64,000 bases of DNA from Alteromonas naphthalenivorans (GCF_000213655.1 NC_015554.1:930001-994000), one strand, 5' to 3'. Positions 39,066-50,192 are shown, counted from the stretch's first letter. A program made the numbers and translations. The notes: a model not told the origin generated them from the sequence alone.

Positions 39066-41885
39066 ATGAGTGATTATAAAGCCACATTAAACCTACCCGA
39101 AACCGCCTTTCCTATGCGCGGCAACCTTGCTCAGCGTGAGCCTAAAATGCTTAAAGACTGGCAGGAAAAAGGGGTATACACAAAGATTAGAGAAGCGAAG
39201 AAAGGTAAGAAGCCTTTCATTCTTCATGATGGCCCTCCGTACGCAAACGGCGATATTCATATTGGTCACGCAGTAAATAAAATTCTTAAAGACATTATTG
39301 TTAAGTCAAAAACACTGTCAGATTTCGACTCGCCGTATGTGCCGGGTTGGGACTGTCACGGTTTGCCTATTGAATTGATGGTAGAGAAGAAAGTGGGTAA
39401 GCCGGGCAAAAAAGTGACGGCTGCTGAGTTTCGCCAAAAGTGCCGCGAATACGCACAACGTCAAATTGATGGCCAAATGGCTGACTTTAAACGTCTTGGT
39501 GTATTCGGTACCTGGGACAATCCTTATAAAACCATGGATTTTCGCTCAGAAGCCGACATTATTCGCGCACTGGGTAAAGTGGTTGAATCGGGCCACTTAG
39601 AGAAAGGCTTCAAGCCAGTTCATTGGTGTACAGACTGTGGTTCTGCGTTGGCAGAAGCAGAAGTAGAATACCAAGACAAAATTTCACCTGCTATTGATGT
39701 GAAATTCCCTGTTGCTGATGTAGACGCTATTGCGGCTGCGTTTGGTGTAAGTAGTGAAGACTTAACCGCGCACAAAGCGGGCGTGGTTATCTGGACAACG
39801 ACCCCGTGGACGCTGCCTGCCAACCGCGCCATCAGCTTGCACCCAGAATTAACCTACGCGATTGTAGAAATCACGTCGACCAACGAATGGTTAGTGGTTG
39901 CGCAAGATTTGCTTGAAAGCTGCATGACGCGCTACGGTATTGAAGAGTATCGTGAAGTAGCGACCTGTGTAGGTTCAAGCTTAGATAAACTGCTAGTTAA
40001 TCATCCGTTCTTAGATTTAAAAGTACCGCTAATTTTGGGTGAGCACGTTACCACTGAATCAGGTACAGGTTGTGTTCACACCGCGCCTGCTCACGGTGTT
40101 GACGATTTCAATGTAGGTAAACAATACGACATTGAAGTGTACAACCCAGTCGGTAACAATGGTGTGTATTTAGAAAACACGCCTTTATTTGCCGGCCAGT
40201 TCGTATTTAAAGCCAATGATACCATTGTTGAAACGGTAAAAGAGCACGGTAACCTTGTGCTTAACGTGAAATATGAGCACAGTTACCCGCATTGCTGGCG
40301 CCATAAAACGCCTATCATTTTCCGTGCTACGCCGCAGTGGTTTATCAGCATGGATAAAAAAGGCTTACGTGCTGAGTCAATCGAACAAATCAAACAAACT
40401 AAGTGGATCCCAGAGTGGGGCGAAAACCGCATCCAGAAAATGGTAGAAGGTCGTCCAGACTGGTGTATTTCTCGCCAGCGTACATGGGGCGTTCCTATTC
40501 CTTTGTACGTGCACAAACTTACCGGTGAACTTCACCCTGAGTCAGTTGCACTTATGGAAAAAGTGGCCGCTGAGGTGGAAACTAAAGGTATTCAAGCCTG
40601 GTGGGATATCGATGATGCTGCACTACTAGGTAGCGAAGCCGATAACTACGACAAAGTCACCGATACCCTAGATGTATGGTTCGACTCAGGTGTCACGCAC
40701 TACTTTGTGGTTGACCAACGTGAAGACATTCCCGCTAGCGCCGATTTGTACCTAGAAGGGTCAGACCAACATCGTGGTTGGTTTATGTCATCGCTAATGA
40801 CGTCTACCGCCATGCATGGCCACGCACCCTATAAAGAAGTGTTAACTCATGGCTTTACCGTAGATGCTCACGGCAGAAAGATGTCGAAGTCGGTAGGTAA
40901 CGTAGTTGCACCGCAAGAAGTGACGAACAAACTAGGCGCAGACATTCTTCGCTTATGGGTTGCGTCTACTGATTACCGCGGTGAAATTGCGGTGTCTGAT
41001 GAAATTTTAAAACGTGCTGCTGATGCATATCGTCGTTTACGTAACACGTCACGTTTCTTACTAGCAAACCTTAATGGCTTTGTGCCAGAAGATGCTTTGC
41101 CAGAAGACGAGATGGTGGCACTAGACCGCTGGATTGTGGCGCGTGCGAAAGCACTACAAGAAGAACTTGTTGAAGCGTTTGAAAAGTACGATTTGTTAGT
41201 CGTTACGCAAAAGCTGATGCACTTCTGTTCCATCGAGTTAGGTTCATTCTACCTAGATGTTATTAAAGACAGACAGTACACGGCAAAATCTGACGGCAAT
41301 GCACGCCGCTCTTGTCAAACTGCGCTTTACCATATTATGGAAGCGTTAGTTCGTTGGATGGCACCCATCACAAGCTTTACGGCGCAAGAGATTTGGGAAG
41401 CTTTACCGGGCGAGCGTAGTGAATTTGTATTTACCGAAACCTGGTACGAAGGCTTTAACAGCTTCACGCAAAGTGACGTATTTAACGACGAACTATGGCA
41501 TCAGGTATTAAGCGTAAAAGACGCTGCAAACCAAGCCATGGAACAAGCGCGTAAAGACGGTCAGTTAGGCGGTTCGTTAGAAGCTAAGATTGACTTGTAT
41601 GCTACAGAGTCTTTGTTTAACACCTTGGCTTCACTTGAAGATGAACTGCGCTTTGTATTGATTACATCAGCAGTGAACCTGACAAAAGTAGAAGGCGCAC
41701 CAGACAATGCTGCGGCTACCGATGTTGAAGGTTTATGGTTAAGTGTAAACAAAGCAAGCGGCGACAAATGTGTTCGCTGTTGGCACCATCGCGAAGATGT
41801 TGGCACCCATAAGGGACACGAAGAATTATGTGGCCGTTGTGTAACCAACATTGATGGCGAAGGGGAAACGCGTCAGTATGCTTAA
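39066..41885 (+). CDS. ileS: Isoleucine-tRNA ligase
   Basis: IleS charges tRNA-Ile; its editing domain removes misattached valine. It is a class I synthetase of 939 residues, standard for the bacterial type. HIGH motif: [18 protein letters not shown] motif: [11 protein letters not shown]. The CP1 editing domain contains [12 protein letters not shown] and [12 protein letters not shown]. The C-terminal zinc finger has four cysteines ([17 protein letters not shown]). Its last codons overlap lspA, as in E. coli. Confidence 0.99.
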   Translation: MSDYKATLNLPETAFPMRGNLAQREPKMLKDWQEKGVYTKIREAKKGKKPFILHDGPPYANGDIHIGHAVNKILKDIIVKSKTLSDFDSPYVPGWDCHGLPIELMVEKKVGKPGKKVTAAEFRQKCREYAQRQIDGQMADFKRLGVFGTWDNPYKTMDFRSEADIIRALGKVVESGHLEKGFKPVHWCTDCGSALAEAEVEYQDKISPAIDVKFPVADVDAIAAAFGVSSEDLTAHKAGVVIWTTTPWTLPANRAISLHPELTYAIVEITSTNEWLVVAQDLLESCMTRYGIEEYREVATCVGSSLDKLLVNHPFLDLKVPLILGEHVTTESGTGCVHTAPAHGVDDFNVGKQYDIEVYNPVGNNGVYLENTPLFAGQFVFKANDTIVETVKEHGNLVLNVKYEHSYPHCWRHKTPIIFRATPQWFISMDKKGLRAESIEQIKQTKWIPEWGENRIQKMVEGRPDWCISRQRTWGVPIPLYVHKLTGELHPESVALMEKVAAEVETKGIQAWWDIDDAALLGSEADNYDKVTDTLDVWFDSGVTHYFVVDQREDIPASADLYLEGSDQHRGWFMSSLMTSTAMHGHAPYKEVLTHGFTVDAHGRKMSKSVGNVVAPQEVTNKLGADILRLWVASTDYRGEIAVSDEILKRAADAYRRLRNTSRFLLANLNGFVPEDALPEDEMVALDRWIVARAKALQEELVEAFEKYDLLVVTQKLMHFCSIELGSFYLDVIKDRQYTAKSDGNARRSCQTALYHIMEALVRWMAPITSFTAQEIWEALPGERSEFVFTETWYEGFNSFTQSDVFNDELWHQVLSVKDAANQAMEQARKDGQLGGSLEAKIDLYATESLFNTLASLEDELRFVLITSAVNLTKVEGAPDNAAATDVEGLWLSVNKASGDKCVRCWHHREDVGTHKGHEELCGRCVTNIDGEGETRQYA

Positions 41886-42423
41886 TACTACGGCGGATAC
41901 CAAGCCTAAGTTATTCAGTGAAACCGGTTTACGGTTTCTCTGGATAACCCTAATTGCATTTGCGCTAGATCAGGTTACCAAATATGCAGTGTTAGGCGGT
42001 ATGTCACTTTATCAATCGATAGAGGTATTACCGTTTTTCAATTTAACCTACGTACACAATTACGGCGCGGCATTTAGCTTTCTTGATAGTGCCGGTGGCT
42101 GGCAGCGATGGTTTTTTACTGCCATCGCTACTGTCGTCAGTGTGGTTATTTTATGGTGGTTAAAACAATCACCCAAAAATCAGACCTTATTGCCTGTCGC
42201 CTTTTCTTTTATTTTGGGTGGCGCGCTAGGTAATGTTTACGACCGTTTAGTGCATGGATATGTTATCGATTTCCTCGATTTTCATGTAAACAACATGCAC
42301 TGGCCTGCCTTCAATATTGCCGATAGCGCGATATTTATTGGTGCAGCCCTATTAATTATTGATATGTTCAAGAACGGCGAGAAACATAAAAGCGCCGATT
42401 CAACCAGCACGTCAAAGCAGTAA
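41878..42423 (+). CDS. lspA: Lipoprotein signal peptidase (signal peptidase II)
   Basis: LspA cleaves the signal peptide of lipidated prolipoproteins. It is an inner-membrane aspartic protease with four helices. I use the ATG at 41878 (MLNTTADTK), overlapping the ileS stop by 8 bp and giving 181 residues; TTG and ATG codons at 41851 and 41854 are possible but longer than usual. The catalytic Asp residues are in the conserved GNVYDRL and FNIADSAI motifs; NYGAAFS is also typical. The C-terminus is hydrophilic ([13 protein letters not shown]). Confidence 0.96.
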   Translation: MLNTTADTKPKLFSETGLRFLWITLIAFALDQVTKYAVLGGMSLYQSIEVLPFFNLTYVHNYGAAFSFLDSAGGWQRWFFTAIATVVSVVILWWLKQSPKNQTLLPVAFSFILGGALGNVYDRLVHGYVIDFLDFHVNNMHWPAFNIADSAIFIGAALLIIDMFKNGEKHKSADSTSTSKQ

Positions 42424-42434
42424 CCGGAGCCACA

Positions 42435-42908
42435 ATGACCGACAACCTAATTATTGGTTCTGACAGCGAAGTTATTCTTCACTTTGACTTAAAACTTGAA
42501 GATGGCTCAGCCGCTGACAGCACCCGCGTAAATAATAAGCCCGCGAAAATGGTAATGGGTGACGGTAGTCTTACCCCTAACTTTGAAGCTTGCTTACTAG
42601 GACTTCAAAAGGGTGAAAAGAAATCGTTCACGTTAGCCGCGAACGATGCCTTCGGTGAGCCTAACCCTAATAATATCCATTACATGGATAGAAGCCGTTT
42701 TGGTGCTGACTTGGAAATTCAAGAAGGTGCTATTCTTGCGTTTTCTCAGCCAGATGGCTCAGAAATACCCGGTATTATCAGAAGTGTCGCGGGCGACTCG
42801 ATAACGGTAGATTTTAACCACCCATTAGCTGGGCAAACGGTTATTTTCGATGTTGAAATTGTCGATGTAAAAGTTGCACCTGCACCTACATCAAAAGGTG
42901 ATCAGTAA
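42435..42908 (+). CDS. fkpB: FKBP-type peptidyl-prolyl isomerase FkpB
   Basis: A short FKBP with an inserted flap domain, of the SlpA/FkpB group. It has 157 residues and no His-rich metal-binding tail. Family motifs are [29 protein letters not shown], and [18 protein letters not shown]. It lies between lspA and ispH, the same order as in E. coli, which supports fkpB rather than slyD. SlyD is separately encoded at 55.9 kb. Confidence 0.95.
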   Translation: MTDNLIIGSDSEVILHFDLKLEDGSAADSTRVNNKPAKMVMGDGSLTPNFEACLLGLQKGEKKSFTLAANDAFGEPNPNNIHYMDRSRFGADLEIQEGAILAFSQPDGSEIPGIIRSVAGDSITVDFNHPLAGQTVIFDVEIVDVKVAPAPTSKGDQ

Positions 42909-42910
42909 TT

Positions 42911-43855
42911 ATGCAAATTCATCTTGCCAATCCTCGTGGTTTTTGTGCCGGTGTAGACAGAGCCATCACCATTGTAGAAAGAGCACTCGAAATATTTGAG
43001 CCGCCAATCTATGTTCGCCATGAAGTCGTTCACAATAAGTTTGTGGTTGATGGTCTACGTGAGCGTGGTGCTATTTTTGTAGATGAATTGCATGAAGTGC
43101 CCGACAACTGCATTGTTATTTTTTCTGCCCATGGGGTCTCTCAAGCAGTAAGAAAAGAAGCCGAAAATCGTGGATTAAAGGTATTTGATGCTACTTGCCC
43201 ATTAGTGACTAAAGTGCATATGGAAGTGACCCGTGCGAGTAAAACAGGCACTGAATGTATTTTGATTGGCCATGCAGGACATCCCGAGGTTGAGGGGACG
43301 ATGGGGCAGTACAGCAATGATGAGGGTGGAATTTACCTTGTCGAGTCTGAAGCCGATGTAGCGACCCTTGAAGTAAAAGATGCCAAAAATCTCTATTACT
43401 GCAGCCAAACGACTTTATCTGTTGATGATACTGCAGATGTTATTGATGCATTGCGTGAACGTTTCCCTGATATTCAAGGACCACGTAAAGACGATATTTG
43501 CTATGCCACCCAAAATCGTCAAGACGCCGTGCGGGATCTATCTCAAGATTGCCAAGTACTGTTGGTGGTTGGCGCTCAAAACAGCTCAAATTCGAATCGT
43601 TTACGTGAACTAGCCGAAAAAATTGGTGCGAAGGCGTACTTAATTGCTGATGCGAATTGCATTCAGGAAAGTTGGCTTAAAGATGTTGAGCATATTGGAG
43701 TAACGGCAGGTGCTTCTGCACCCGAGGTGTTAGTTCAAGGCGTGGTTGATAAGCTTAAAGCATGGGGAGCGGTTTCTGCTTTTGAACGTGCTGGCCGAGA
43801 AGAAAATGTTGAATTCGCGGTTCCTAAGGAGCTTAGAGTCAAACAAGTAAGCTAG
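42911..43855 (+). CDS. ispH: 4-hydroxy-3-methylbut-2-enyl diphosphate reductase
   Basis: IspH (LytB) is the last enzyme of the MEP pathway, reducing HMBPP to IPP and DMAPP. It has 314 residues. The three [4Fe-4S]-ligating cysteines are in GFCAGVDRA (Cys12), DATCPLVTK (about Cys96) and [11 protein letters not shown] (about Cys197). Conserved His motifs ([22 protein letters not shown]) and the catalytic Glu of GHPEVEGT are present. It begins 2 bp after the fkpB stop and is followed by a strong terminator. Confidence 0.99.
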   Translation: MQIHLANPRGFCAGVDRAITIVERALEIFEPPIYVRHEVVHNKFVVDGLRERGAIFVDELHEVPDNCIVIFSAHGVSQAVRKEAENRGLKVFDATCPLVTKVHMEVTRASKTGTECILIGHAGHPEVEGTMGQYSNDEGGIYLVESEADVATLEVKDAKNLYYCSQTTLSVDDTADVIDALRERFPDIQGPRKDDICYATQNRQDAVRDLSQDCQVLLVVGAQNSSNSNRLRELAEKIGAKAYLIADANCIQESWLKDVEHIGVTAGASAPEVLVQGVVDKLKAWGAVSAFERAGREENVEFAVPKELRVKQVS

Positions 43856-43887
43856 CGCCTTTTAGGTATAAAAATTGGGCTGAATTT

Positions 43888-43920
43888 AAAAGCACCGCAT
43901 TGATATGCGGTGCTTTTTTT
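43888..43920 (+). terminator. Rho-independent terminator of ispH
   Basis: AAAAGCACCGCAT/ATGCGGTGCTTTT, a perfect 13-bp stem with a TGAT loop and a run of eight T. It separates the ileS unit from the pilus genes. Confidence 0.93.
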
Positions 43921-43988
43921 TACGCTATCGTCTAATGGTAATACAATCTGATACGTTTTATGGTTGCTTATACCTTGAGCAAGAAATT

Positions 43989-44007
43989 TTTAGCATAGAA
44001 TGCTAAA
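43989..44007. promoter_or_regulatory. Inverted repeat upstream of pilV
   Basis: TTTAGCAT-AGA-ATGCTAAA, a perfect 8-bp inverted repeat, 54 bp before the chosen pilV start. It could be an operator or a leader hairpin; it is not a terminator. TTGAGC before it and TAGAAT within it resemble promoter boxes but are 15 bp apart. Confidence 0.4.
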
Positions 44008-44060
44008 CATAAGGTTGTGTCTAAATTTTAGCGTGAATGCCATTGGGCAATGCAGGGACT

Positions 44061-44693
44061 ATGAATCGAACGATAAACACTAGTGGATTGGATAAGCAAC
44101 AAGGCGTTGGCCTTATTGAGGTGCTTGTCACTATGTTCATTCTTGCCATTGGTTTACTCGGGGTGGCTGCTCTTCAATTCACAGGATCTTTTGCGAACAA
44201 AGATGCGATTAGCCGCACGCAAAGCGAATTTGTTGCGGCTCAAGTTGCAGAGCGCTTACGTGCTGCTGCGCGTGTGGCAACGGTAGGTGATGGCATTGTG
44301 GTTAACAACCAATATTTCAATGCAAGCAATTACAACTTCAACGGGCTCACCTGCTCGGGTTCCACCCATCCTTATAAATGTTTTTGTTTGAGTCGTCCTT
44401 CTGGAGTGCCCAATTGTGAAACCGCCACCTGCAACGAGCTGGATATGGCTAAATACGATGGCTGGGCATTATCTTGCGCGGCAGTACAAACTAACCCTCA
44501 AACCACACTGTCATTAACCTGTACAGATAATAACGTAGCAGATGTTTACAGTTGCAGTGCGGGCTCACGGCTGCAAGTTATTCTAGCGTGGCCGGTAGCA
44601 TCAGCAGGTAGTCAAAATTACACCTTAAATACGCGTTGCAATCCAAATGACTCAGACAGTAACGCCTGTGTGATTAAGGACTTAACCTTGTGA
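44061..44693 (+). CDS. pilV: Type IV pilus minor pilin PilV
   Basis: A minor pilin of the set that primes type IV pilus assembly. From the ATG at 44061 (AGGGA just upstream) it has 210 residues; an earlier ATG at 44037 has no binding site and lies in a CATTG/CAATG hairpin. The prepilin peptidase site is QQG/VGLIE with Glu5, followed by a hydrophobic helix (VLVTMFILAIGLLGVAALQ). The globular part has many cysteines (at least eight), suggesting disulfides. Its stop overlaps pilW by GTGA. It is first in pilV-pilW-pilX-pilY1-pilE, the order seen in other gammaproteobacteria. Confidence 0.9.
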   Translation: MNRTINTSGLDKQQGVGLIEVLVTMFILAIGLLGVAALQFTGSFANKDAISRTQSEFVAAQVAERLRAAARVATVGDGIVVNNQYFNASNYNFNGLTCSGSTHPYKCFCLSRPSGVPNCETATCNELDMAKYDGWALSCAAVQTNPQTTLSLTCTDNNVADVYSCSAGSRLQVILAWPVASAGSQNYTLNTRCNPNDSDSNACVIKDLTL

Positions 44694-45535
44694 AGCGTGT
44701 AAAGGGTTTTTCGCTTGTAGAGTTAATGATTTCATTGGCCTTAGGGCTGGTGATATCTGGCGCGATAATTCAGGTATTAGTGAGTAGTAGTGTAACGAAC
44801 AAACTTAATCAAGCGGTGGCACAGGTTCAGGAGTCTGGACGTTATATAACAAGCCGGCTTAGTAGTGAGTTTTACGAAATTGGTCGCTATGACACTATTG
44901 TCGCGTCTATCGATAACTCAGTTGATACGGTGGCGGAGGCTGGATTTATTGAGAATAAGCCAATTGGGTTAGCCGGAGACTTCGTCTCAAACACTACGCT
45001 CGGAAGCACGCAAGCATCAAGTGGTGCAAATGACGTGTTAGTGGTGAATTTGCTTGCCTCTACAGACTGTACGGGCAGTAAGCATGGTTATGCCGCAGGT
45101 GATGAGTTTCATGTGGTTAACCGATACTACGTTAGCGGCAATGAATTTAAATGTACAGGCTACGATGGGCGAGTATTACGGGGCCTAAAAACACAATCCG
45201 TTTCACCAAATACTGTGACCTTGCTAGACAATGTAAGTAACTTCCAACTTCAATATGGCGTTAGTGATGTTGCTGAGGATTCTAATGGGCAAGCGATAAC
45301 CTATGTGACGGCCGATAAGTTGGCTGCGCTACGAGCACAGAATCAACAAGTGGTTGCATTGCGCTGGGGTATCTTACTTAAAAGCTATCAAAATCAAGTT
45401 CAGCAAACTTCAGCCCCTACATTTGCATTACTAAACGAGAATCAAGTTACGCTAGATTCGAGCCATTATTATCAGGTTTTTGCTAAAACAGTGTCACTTA
45501 GAAATGTGAAAAACTTTGTTAGGAGCATTCAATGA
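44690..45535 (+). CDS. pilW: Type IV pilus minor pilin PilW
   Basis: A 281-residue prepilin-like protein. The cleavage site is VKG/FSLVE, then the helix LMISLALGLVISGAIIQVLV. The FSLVELM..LGLVISG pattern is typical of PilW. A globular beta-rich domain follows, with two cysteines (TDCTGSKHG, FKCTGYDG). GTG start overlapping the pilV stop. The C-terminal region (LRNVKNFVRSIQ) overlaps the pilX start by four bases, so translation is coupled along the unit. Confidence 0.92.
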   Translation: MKRVKGFSLVELMISLALGLVISGAIIQVLVSSSVTNKLNQAVAQVQESGRYITSRLSSEFYEIGRYDTIVASIDNSVDTVAEAGFIENKPIGLAGDFVSNTTLGSTQASSGANDVLVVNLLASTDCTGSKHGYAAGDEFHVVNRYYVSGNEFKCTGYDGRVLRGLKTQSVSPNTVTLLDNVSNFQLQYGVSDVAEDSNGQAITYVTADKLAALRAQNQQVVALRWGILLKSYQNQVQQTSAPTFALLNENQVTLDSSHYYQVFAKTVSLRNVKNFVRSIQ

Positions 45536-46095
45536 AACAGCGTGGATTAGTAATGGTGTTTGCATTGTTAGTGTTGCTCTCTCTCACCATTTTAGGCGTA
45601 AGTGCGGTAACCAGTAGCCTATCCCAATCTAAAATGGCAATGTCAATGCAGCAGACGGGGCTAGCATTCGACGCTGCGGAAGCGGCTATTGCGGGGGTGT
45701 TTTTTGAGTCGGAGGACGAATCCCTGTTACAAGATAGCACTAAAGTTGACCCTCTTTCTGCGGCACGCCAGCTTGACCCCTACGAACCTGAAACAGAAAC
45801 AATGAGCTGTTTCGATGAAAATGAATGGACTGATAGGTACATGACCGAAGGTGGTCTATCGTGGGGTAATGAACACACGACAAATGGTACTTATCAAACC
45901 ATGGCGAGTACCAAAAGCTGGTCTCGTACAGCGTTTATAAGAGAGCAAGCATGTCGAGGTTCAAGCAACGTTATTGGTGGTAGCAACGTAAATTGCCACG
46001 TATTTATTATTAGAGGCTGCGGCAAAGTAGGTGGTAAATCTACGGTGGTTGCGAACTCCCTAGCGGCATCAGTGTTTGGCCCTGCGTCACAATAA
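45532..46095 (+). CDS. pilX: Type IV pilus minor pilin PilX
   Basis: A 187-residue PilX-type protein. It has the helix of a prepilin (RG/LVMVFALLVLLSLTILGV) but, as usual for PilX, no Glu at position 5. The SQSKMAMSMQQTGLAFDAAEAA segment, with the AAEAA motif after the hydrophobic helix, is the mark of the PilX N-terminal family. Four cysteines lie in the C-terminal half. It is between pilW and pilY1, overlapping pilW by ATGA and 14 bp before pilY1. Confidence 0.9.
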   Translation: MKQRGLVMVFALLVLLSLTILGVSAVTSSLSQSKMAMSMQQTGLAFDAAEAAIAGVFFESEDESLLQDSTKVDPLSAARQLDPYEPETETMSCFDENEWTDRYMTEGGLSWGNEHTTNGTYQTMASTKSWSRTAFIREQACRGSSNVIGGSNVNCHVFIIRGCGKVGGKSTVVANSLAASVFGPASQ

Positions 46096-46109
46096 AAAGA
46101 GTAATAATT

Positions 46110-49100
46110 ATGAAGCGCGTGAGTAGTTTTTTTGTCTCGGTAGTGATGTTTTCTTGCATTGGCTTTTCTGCTGTCGGTGATGATTTGGATATTTACTTAG
46201 GCACGGCGTCAGAGTCTGCTACTTATAATCCAAATGTACTCTTTATTATGGATACGTCAGGCAGTATGACGGGCAAAGATGGCACCGGCCAATCACGCAT
46301 TCTTAGAGTACAAAACGCACTTAAAGAGGCGTTAACGTCAGCCACCAATATAGATGCCGGCCTTATGCGTTTTTCCGACTATGGTGGCCCTATACTCTTT
46401 CCAGTAAGCGGAATTGACGATGCTATTCAACCGGAGCTTATCACCTCAACGGGTGCAAGCAGTCACGATGCGTCAGAAATCAACGGTACAGTAAATACTA
46501 CGGCTAACGACCTGGTGTTGAGCTCTGGCACGAATATAGTCACATCCGGAATGCGTTTTACTGAGATGAATATTCCTCAAGGGGCAACGATACTCAGTGC
46601 GCACCTTCGTTTTACATCAGAAAAATTTAATATAGCGGGCACCACACTCACGATAAGTGGAGAGGCGTCAGCCACTAGCACGGAATTTTCCACGGCATAT
46701 AACAACCTTTCGTCAAGAACCAAAACTGCATCAGAAGTTGAATGGGTAAGTAACAATGATTTTCCTTCTGCTGATGAGGTCATTGCCACGCCAGATATCT
46801 CATCGATTATTCAAGAAATTGTAGATTTGCCACAGTGGTGCGGGGGCAAAGACCTCAACATTCTTATAGAAGGCACAAGTTCAGATGCTGCCAGTAGCCG
46901 AGAAGCCCGAGCATTTGACTCTGGGCAAACTGGGTCGCCGCAATTGGTGGTGTCTTATGATGATACAACCGCTACAGGTTGTATCAGCGGTGAAAGTGTT
47001 TACCAAGTTAGCCGTTCTAACGACAACATAGAAGAAAATAACAACGGTTATGAAAATACAGGCTCAGAGCTTACGTTCTCAAGTAATTACAACAGCTACA
47101 TAGGCGTTCGCTTTCAAAATGTAAACATCCCTCAAGGGGCTGAAATTACCGAAGCCTACATAGAATTAACAGCCTATAGCAGCTACAACCAGAACAACTC
47201 GAGCATGTTAATTCGCGGTGTTGCTGCTAATGATGCTGACGATTTCTCTTCTGGAAATCGATATTTGCTTAGAAATATTGGCAAAACGTCAGGTGTAACC
47301 TGGTCTATGGGGTCATTTTCATCGGGAAACGATTACGCCTCGCCCGATTTATCAGGTGTCGTTAAAGAGATTGTAGATAGAGCAGGATGGCAATCCGGTA
47401 ATGCAATGGCGTTCGTGTTTAGTGACTTCACGGGCTATCGAGGTGCTTATACCTACAGTGGCTCTCAGTCGTCTGCCGCAAAATTAGTCGTTAAGTTTAA
47501 TGGTTCCGCCACACCTGGACAGACATCGACAGTAAGAGAACACCTGATCAGTAAAGTTGATGAGCTTACTGCTAGCGGTTATACACCCATCGTAGATACA
47601 TTATATGAGGCGGTTAACTATTACGGCGGCAGAGACGTTGATTATGGACTAACCCGTGGTAATTATAAAGTATCAAACACGGTGAGGAAGAATACGCGTG
47701 TCAGTCATAGAAGCGCTTATCTGGGGGGGGATGCCGTTCAGCCAAATGGGTGTTCCGATGACAACTTGTCTGACAGCGACTGTATTAATGAATATATCCC
47801 TAGTGGGGCAACCTATATATCACCGGTGAATGACCTGCAGTGCCAGACCAACAACCATATTGTTTTACTGTCTGACGGTGAAGCAAACAATAATCACAGT
47901 GTCTCACTTATCGAGTCGTTACTAGGTGATAGTTGTACCGGTAGTGGCGGTGAAAAGTGTGGTTTAAATCTTGTGAAAAATGTCAGTGACTCAGATACAT
48001 CGGTTATTGATCGTCGCGTAATCACCCATACGATTGGATTTGCGGCAAATAGTACCGCCAATAACTTCCTAAACCAATTGGCAGTACAAAGTGGTGGTGG
48101 ATTCTATCAAGCCGATGACAGCACTGAGTTGCTTGAGGCATTCAATACTATTCTTCGCTCTGTAAAAGATGTTAATTCTACCTTTGTATCGCCGGGTGTA
48201 GCGGTGAATCAACTTAATCGCTTGACCCATAACGACGAACTTTACTTTGCGTTATTTAAGCCAAGTGAAGGGGCTATCTGGCCAGGGAATCTTAAGCGAT
48301 ATCGATTAGATGGTGAGAATATTTTAGATCAAAACTCATTGGTTGCTGTCGATGGTGATACGGGATTTTTTAAAGATACTTCTCATAGCTACTGGTCAAC
48401 TCTCGTTGATGGTAGTGATGTTCGAGAGGGCGGTACCGCGAGTAAAATGACTGCTAACCGTAACTTGTATGTTTTCGATGGTGCTGGAAATATCATTCAA
48501 TCGAGTAACGAATTGCATGAAGACAACAGCGAAATTACGACAGCATTGCTAGGTGTGGATGACGAACTCGATGCAGATGCGCTTCGCGAAGTACTGCTTA
48601 AATGGGCAAGAGGCATAGATGTTAAAGATAATGATGGTGACGGCGATACAACGGACTACCGTCTTCAAATGGGCGACCCCATTCATTCTCAGCCTGTAGT
48701 GGTTAATTACGGGAGCACAGACTCGGCCATTTTGGTTGCCACAAACCAAGGTATGCTGCATTCGTTTGATGCAGAAACCGGTGAAGAAAACTTTGGCATT
48801 ATGCCTAAAGCGCTACTGCCTAACCTGCACCATTTTTATGAGGATATCTCAACGTTTAATCACGTTTACGGCTTAGACGGCGAGATGGTGTTGCGTACAG
48901 TGGGAACGTCGACTTACTTGTATTTAGGTATGCGACGAGGTGGCCGTAATTATTATGTATTTGATGTGACACAGAAGACGTCACCTACGGTTAAGTTTGT
49001 GATTGAAGGCGGCAGTACGGGCCTTGAAAAATTAGGACAAACATGGTCGCGCCCTACTATCACTAAAGTTCGCTACGGCACCGAAGAGAAGAATGTCATG

Positions 49101-50192
49101 ATCATCGGTGGCGGTTACGATGACTCGCAAGATGATAAGTTAGTGAGAAGTGCTGATAATATTGGAAATGCGGTTTATATGTTCGATGCAGACACTGGAA
49201 GCTTGCTTTGGCACGCCAGTAACGCTGATGCAGATTTGAATCTAGCTGATATGAACTACAGTATCCCAGGTCGTATATCCGTAATCGACAGAGACAACGA
49301 TGGCTTCGCTGACCATATGTATGTCGGTGACATGGGCGGGCAGCTGTTCCGGATGGATATTTATAATGGCGAGTCGGGCAGCAACTTTATAAAAGGGGCT
49401 CGGTTGGCTAATTTTGCTGGAGACACCGCTGAAACTCATCGTCGCTTTTACTATGGCCCCGATGTTTCAGAGGTCGCGCTGGGTGACGAATTATATTATG
49501 CCGTGGCAATGGGTAGTGGATGGCGAGCATCACCGCTAGATGTCACAGTAGAAGATAATTTTTATATGCTTAAAGACGAGGGCGTTTTTAGTCGCGACAC
49601 GAGTGGTCAATTTACCTTTATGAGCACGGTGTCTGAGTCCGATTTATACAATGCCACCGAACATTTGCTTACCAGTAGCGATGAAACTGAGCAAGGGGTG
49701 GCAGCATCAAGCTTTGCAAATAAAGCGGGGTGGTATATCGAGCTTACCACCGATGGGGAAAAAGTATTGGCATCACCTCTAATAGTAGATTACAAAATAT
49801 TCTTTACGACTTATGTGCCTGCGGTAAGTAGCACCAGTTTGTGTGCGCCGCCGTCTGGAAATAGCCGTGCTTATCTCGTTAACCTATTTAATGCGAATGC
49901 TGTGTCAGACCTTAATAATAATGGCGAACTTGATAGTTCAGACAGATCAGTTGAGTTACAGCAAACAGGGATCGCGCCAGAGACTAAAATTCTTATTGAA
50001 GATATAACCAGTCCTGTGGTGTGCCTTGGTACCGAGTGTGCTTCCACTGTTATCAGTGTCGACGATGATGGCAACGAAGAACCCTGTGGTTCAGCGTTTG
50101 AATGCTTAGCGCAAAATATTTATGGTAAGTTTGAACGAATACAACGAGGCAGTTGGCATTCTGAAACTGAGCGAGAGGATACATCTCAGTGA
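46110..50192 (+). CDS. pilY1: PilY1-type pilus tip adhesin with two inserted repeat domains
   Basis: A 1360-residue secreted protein (signal peptide MKRVSSFFVSVVMFSCIGFSAVG) that sits at the pilus tip, promoting adhesion and pilus extension. A von Willebrand A domain begins with the MIDAS motif DTSGSM (48-53). It is interrupted by two homologous beta-rich domains (about 125-285 and 298-465), then resumes (about 475-690, with HIVLLSDGEANNN). The C-terminal PilY1 beta-propeller covers about 700-1300 (DPIHSQPVVV, GTEEKNVMIIGGGYDDS). Calcium-loop-like motifs are DNDGDGDTTD (from 840) and DRDNDGFAD (from 1060), the latter like the regulatory site of Pseudomonas PilY1. The stop overlaps the pilE start by GTGA. 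Confidence 0.95.
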   Translation: MKRVSSFFVSVVMFSCIGFSAVGDDLDIYLGTASESATYNPNVLFIMDTSGSMTGKDGTGQSRILRVQNALKEALTSATNIDAGLMRFSDYGGPILFPVSGIDDAIQPELITSTGASSHDASEINGTVNTTANDLVLSSGTNIVTSGMRFTEMNIPQGATILSAHLRFTSEKFNIAGTTLTISGEASATSTEFSTAYNNLSSRTKTASEVEWVSNNDFPSADEVIATPDISSIIQEIVDLPQWCGGKDLNILIEGTSSDAASSREARAFDSGQTGSPQLVVSYDDTTATGCISGESVYQVSRSNDNIEENNNGYENTGSELTFSSNYNSYIGVRFQNVNIPQGAEITEAYIELTAYSSYNQNNSSMLIRGVAANDADDFSSGNRYLLRNIGKTSGVTWSMGSFSSGNDYASPDLSGVVKEIVDRAGWQSGNAMAFVFSDFTGYRGAYTYSGSQSSAAKLVVKFNGSATPGQTSTVREHLISKVDELTASGYTPIVDTLYEAVNYYGGRDVDYGLTRGNYKVSNTVRKNTRVSHRSAYLGGDAVQPNGCSDDNLSDSDCINEYIPSGATYISPVNDLQCQTNNHIVLLSDGEANNNHSVSLIESLLGDSCTGSGGEKCGLNLVKNVSDSDTSVIDRRVITHTIGFAANSTANNFLNQLAVQSGGGFYQADDSTELLEAFNTILRSVKDVNSTFVSPGVAVNQLNRLTHNDELYFALFKPSEGAIWPGNLKRYRLDGENILDQNSLVAVDGDTGFFKDTSHSYWSTLVDGSDVREGGTASKMTANRNLYVFDGAGNIIQSSNELHEDNSEITTALLGVDDELDADALREVLLKWARGIDVKDNDGDGDTTDYRLQMGDPIHSQPVVVNYGSTDSAILVATNQGMLHSFDAETGEENFGIMPKALLPNLHHFYEDISTFNHVYGLDGEMVLRTVGTSTYLYLGMRRGGRNYYVFDVTQKTSPTVKFVIEGGSTGLEKLGQTWSRPTITKVRYGTEEKNVMIIGGGYDDSQDDKLVRSADNIGNAVYMFDADTGSLLWHASNADADLNLADMNYSIPGRISVIDRDNDGFADHMYVGDMGGQLFRMDIYNGESGSNFIKGARLANFAGDTAETHRRFYYGPDVSEVALGDELYYAVAMGSGWRASPLDVTVEDNFYMLKDEGVFSRDTSGQFTFMSTVSESDLYNATEHLLTSSDETEQGVAASSFANKAGWYIELTTDGEKVLASPLIVDYKIFFTTYVPAVSSTSLCAPPSGNSRAYLVNLFNANAVSDLNNNGELDSSDRSVELQQTGIAPETKILIEDITSPVVCLGTECASTVISVDDDGNEEPCGSAFECLAQNIYGKFERIQRGSWHSETEREDTSQ

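Noticed and set aside
43921..44060. A cyclic-di-GMP riboswitch upstream of pilV
   Set aside because: I looked for the conserved GEMM core and its tetraloop-receptor pairing and did not find them; only simple hairpins are present.
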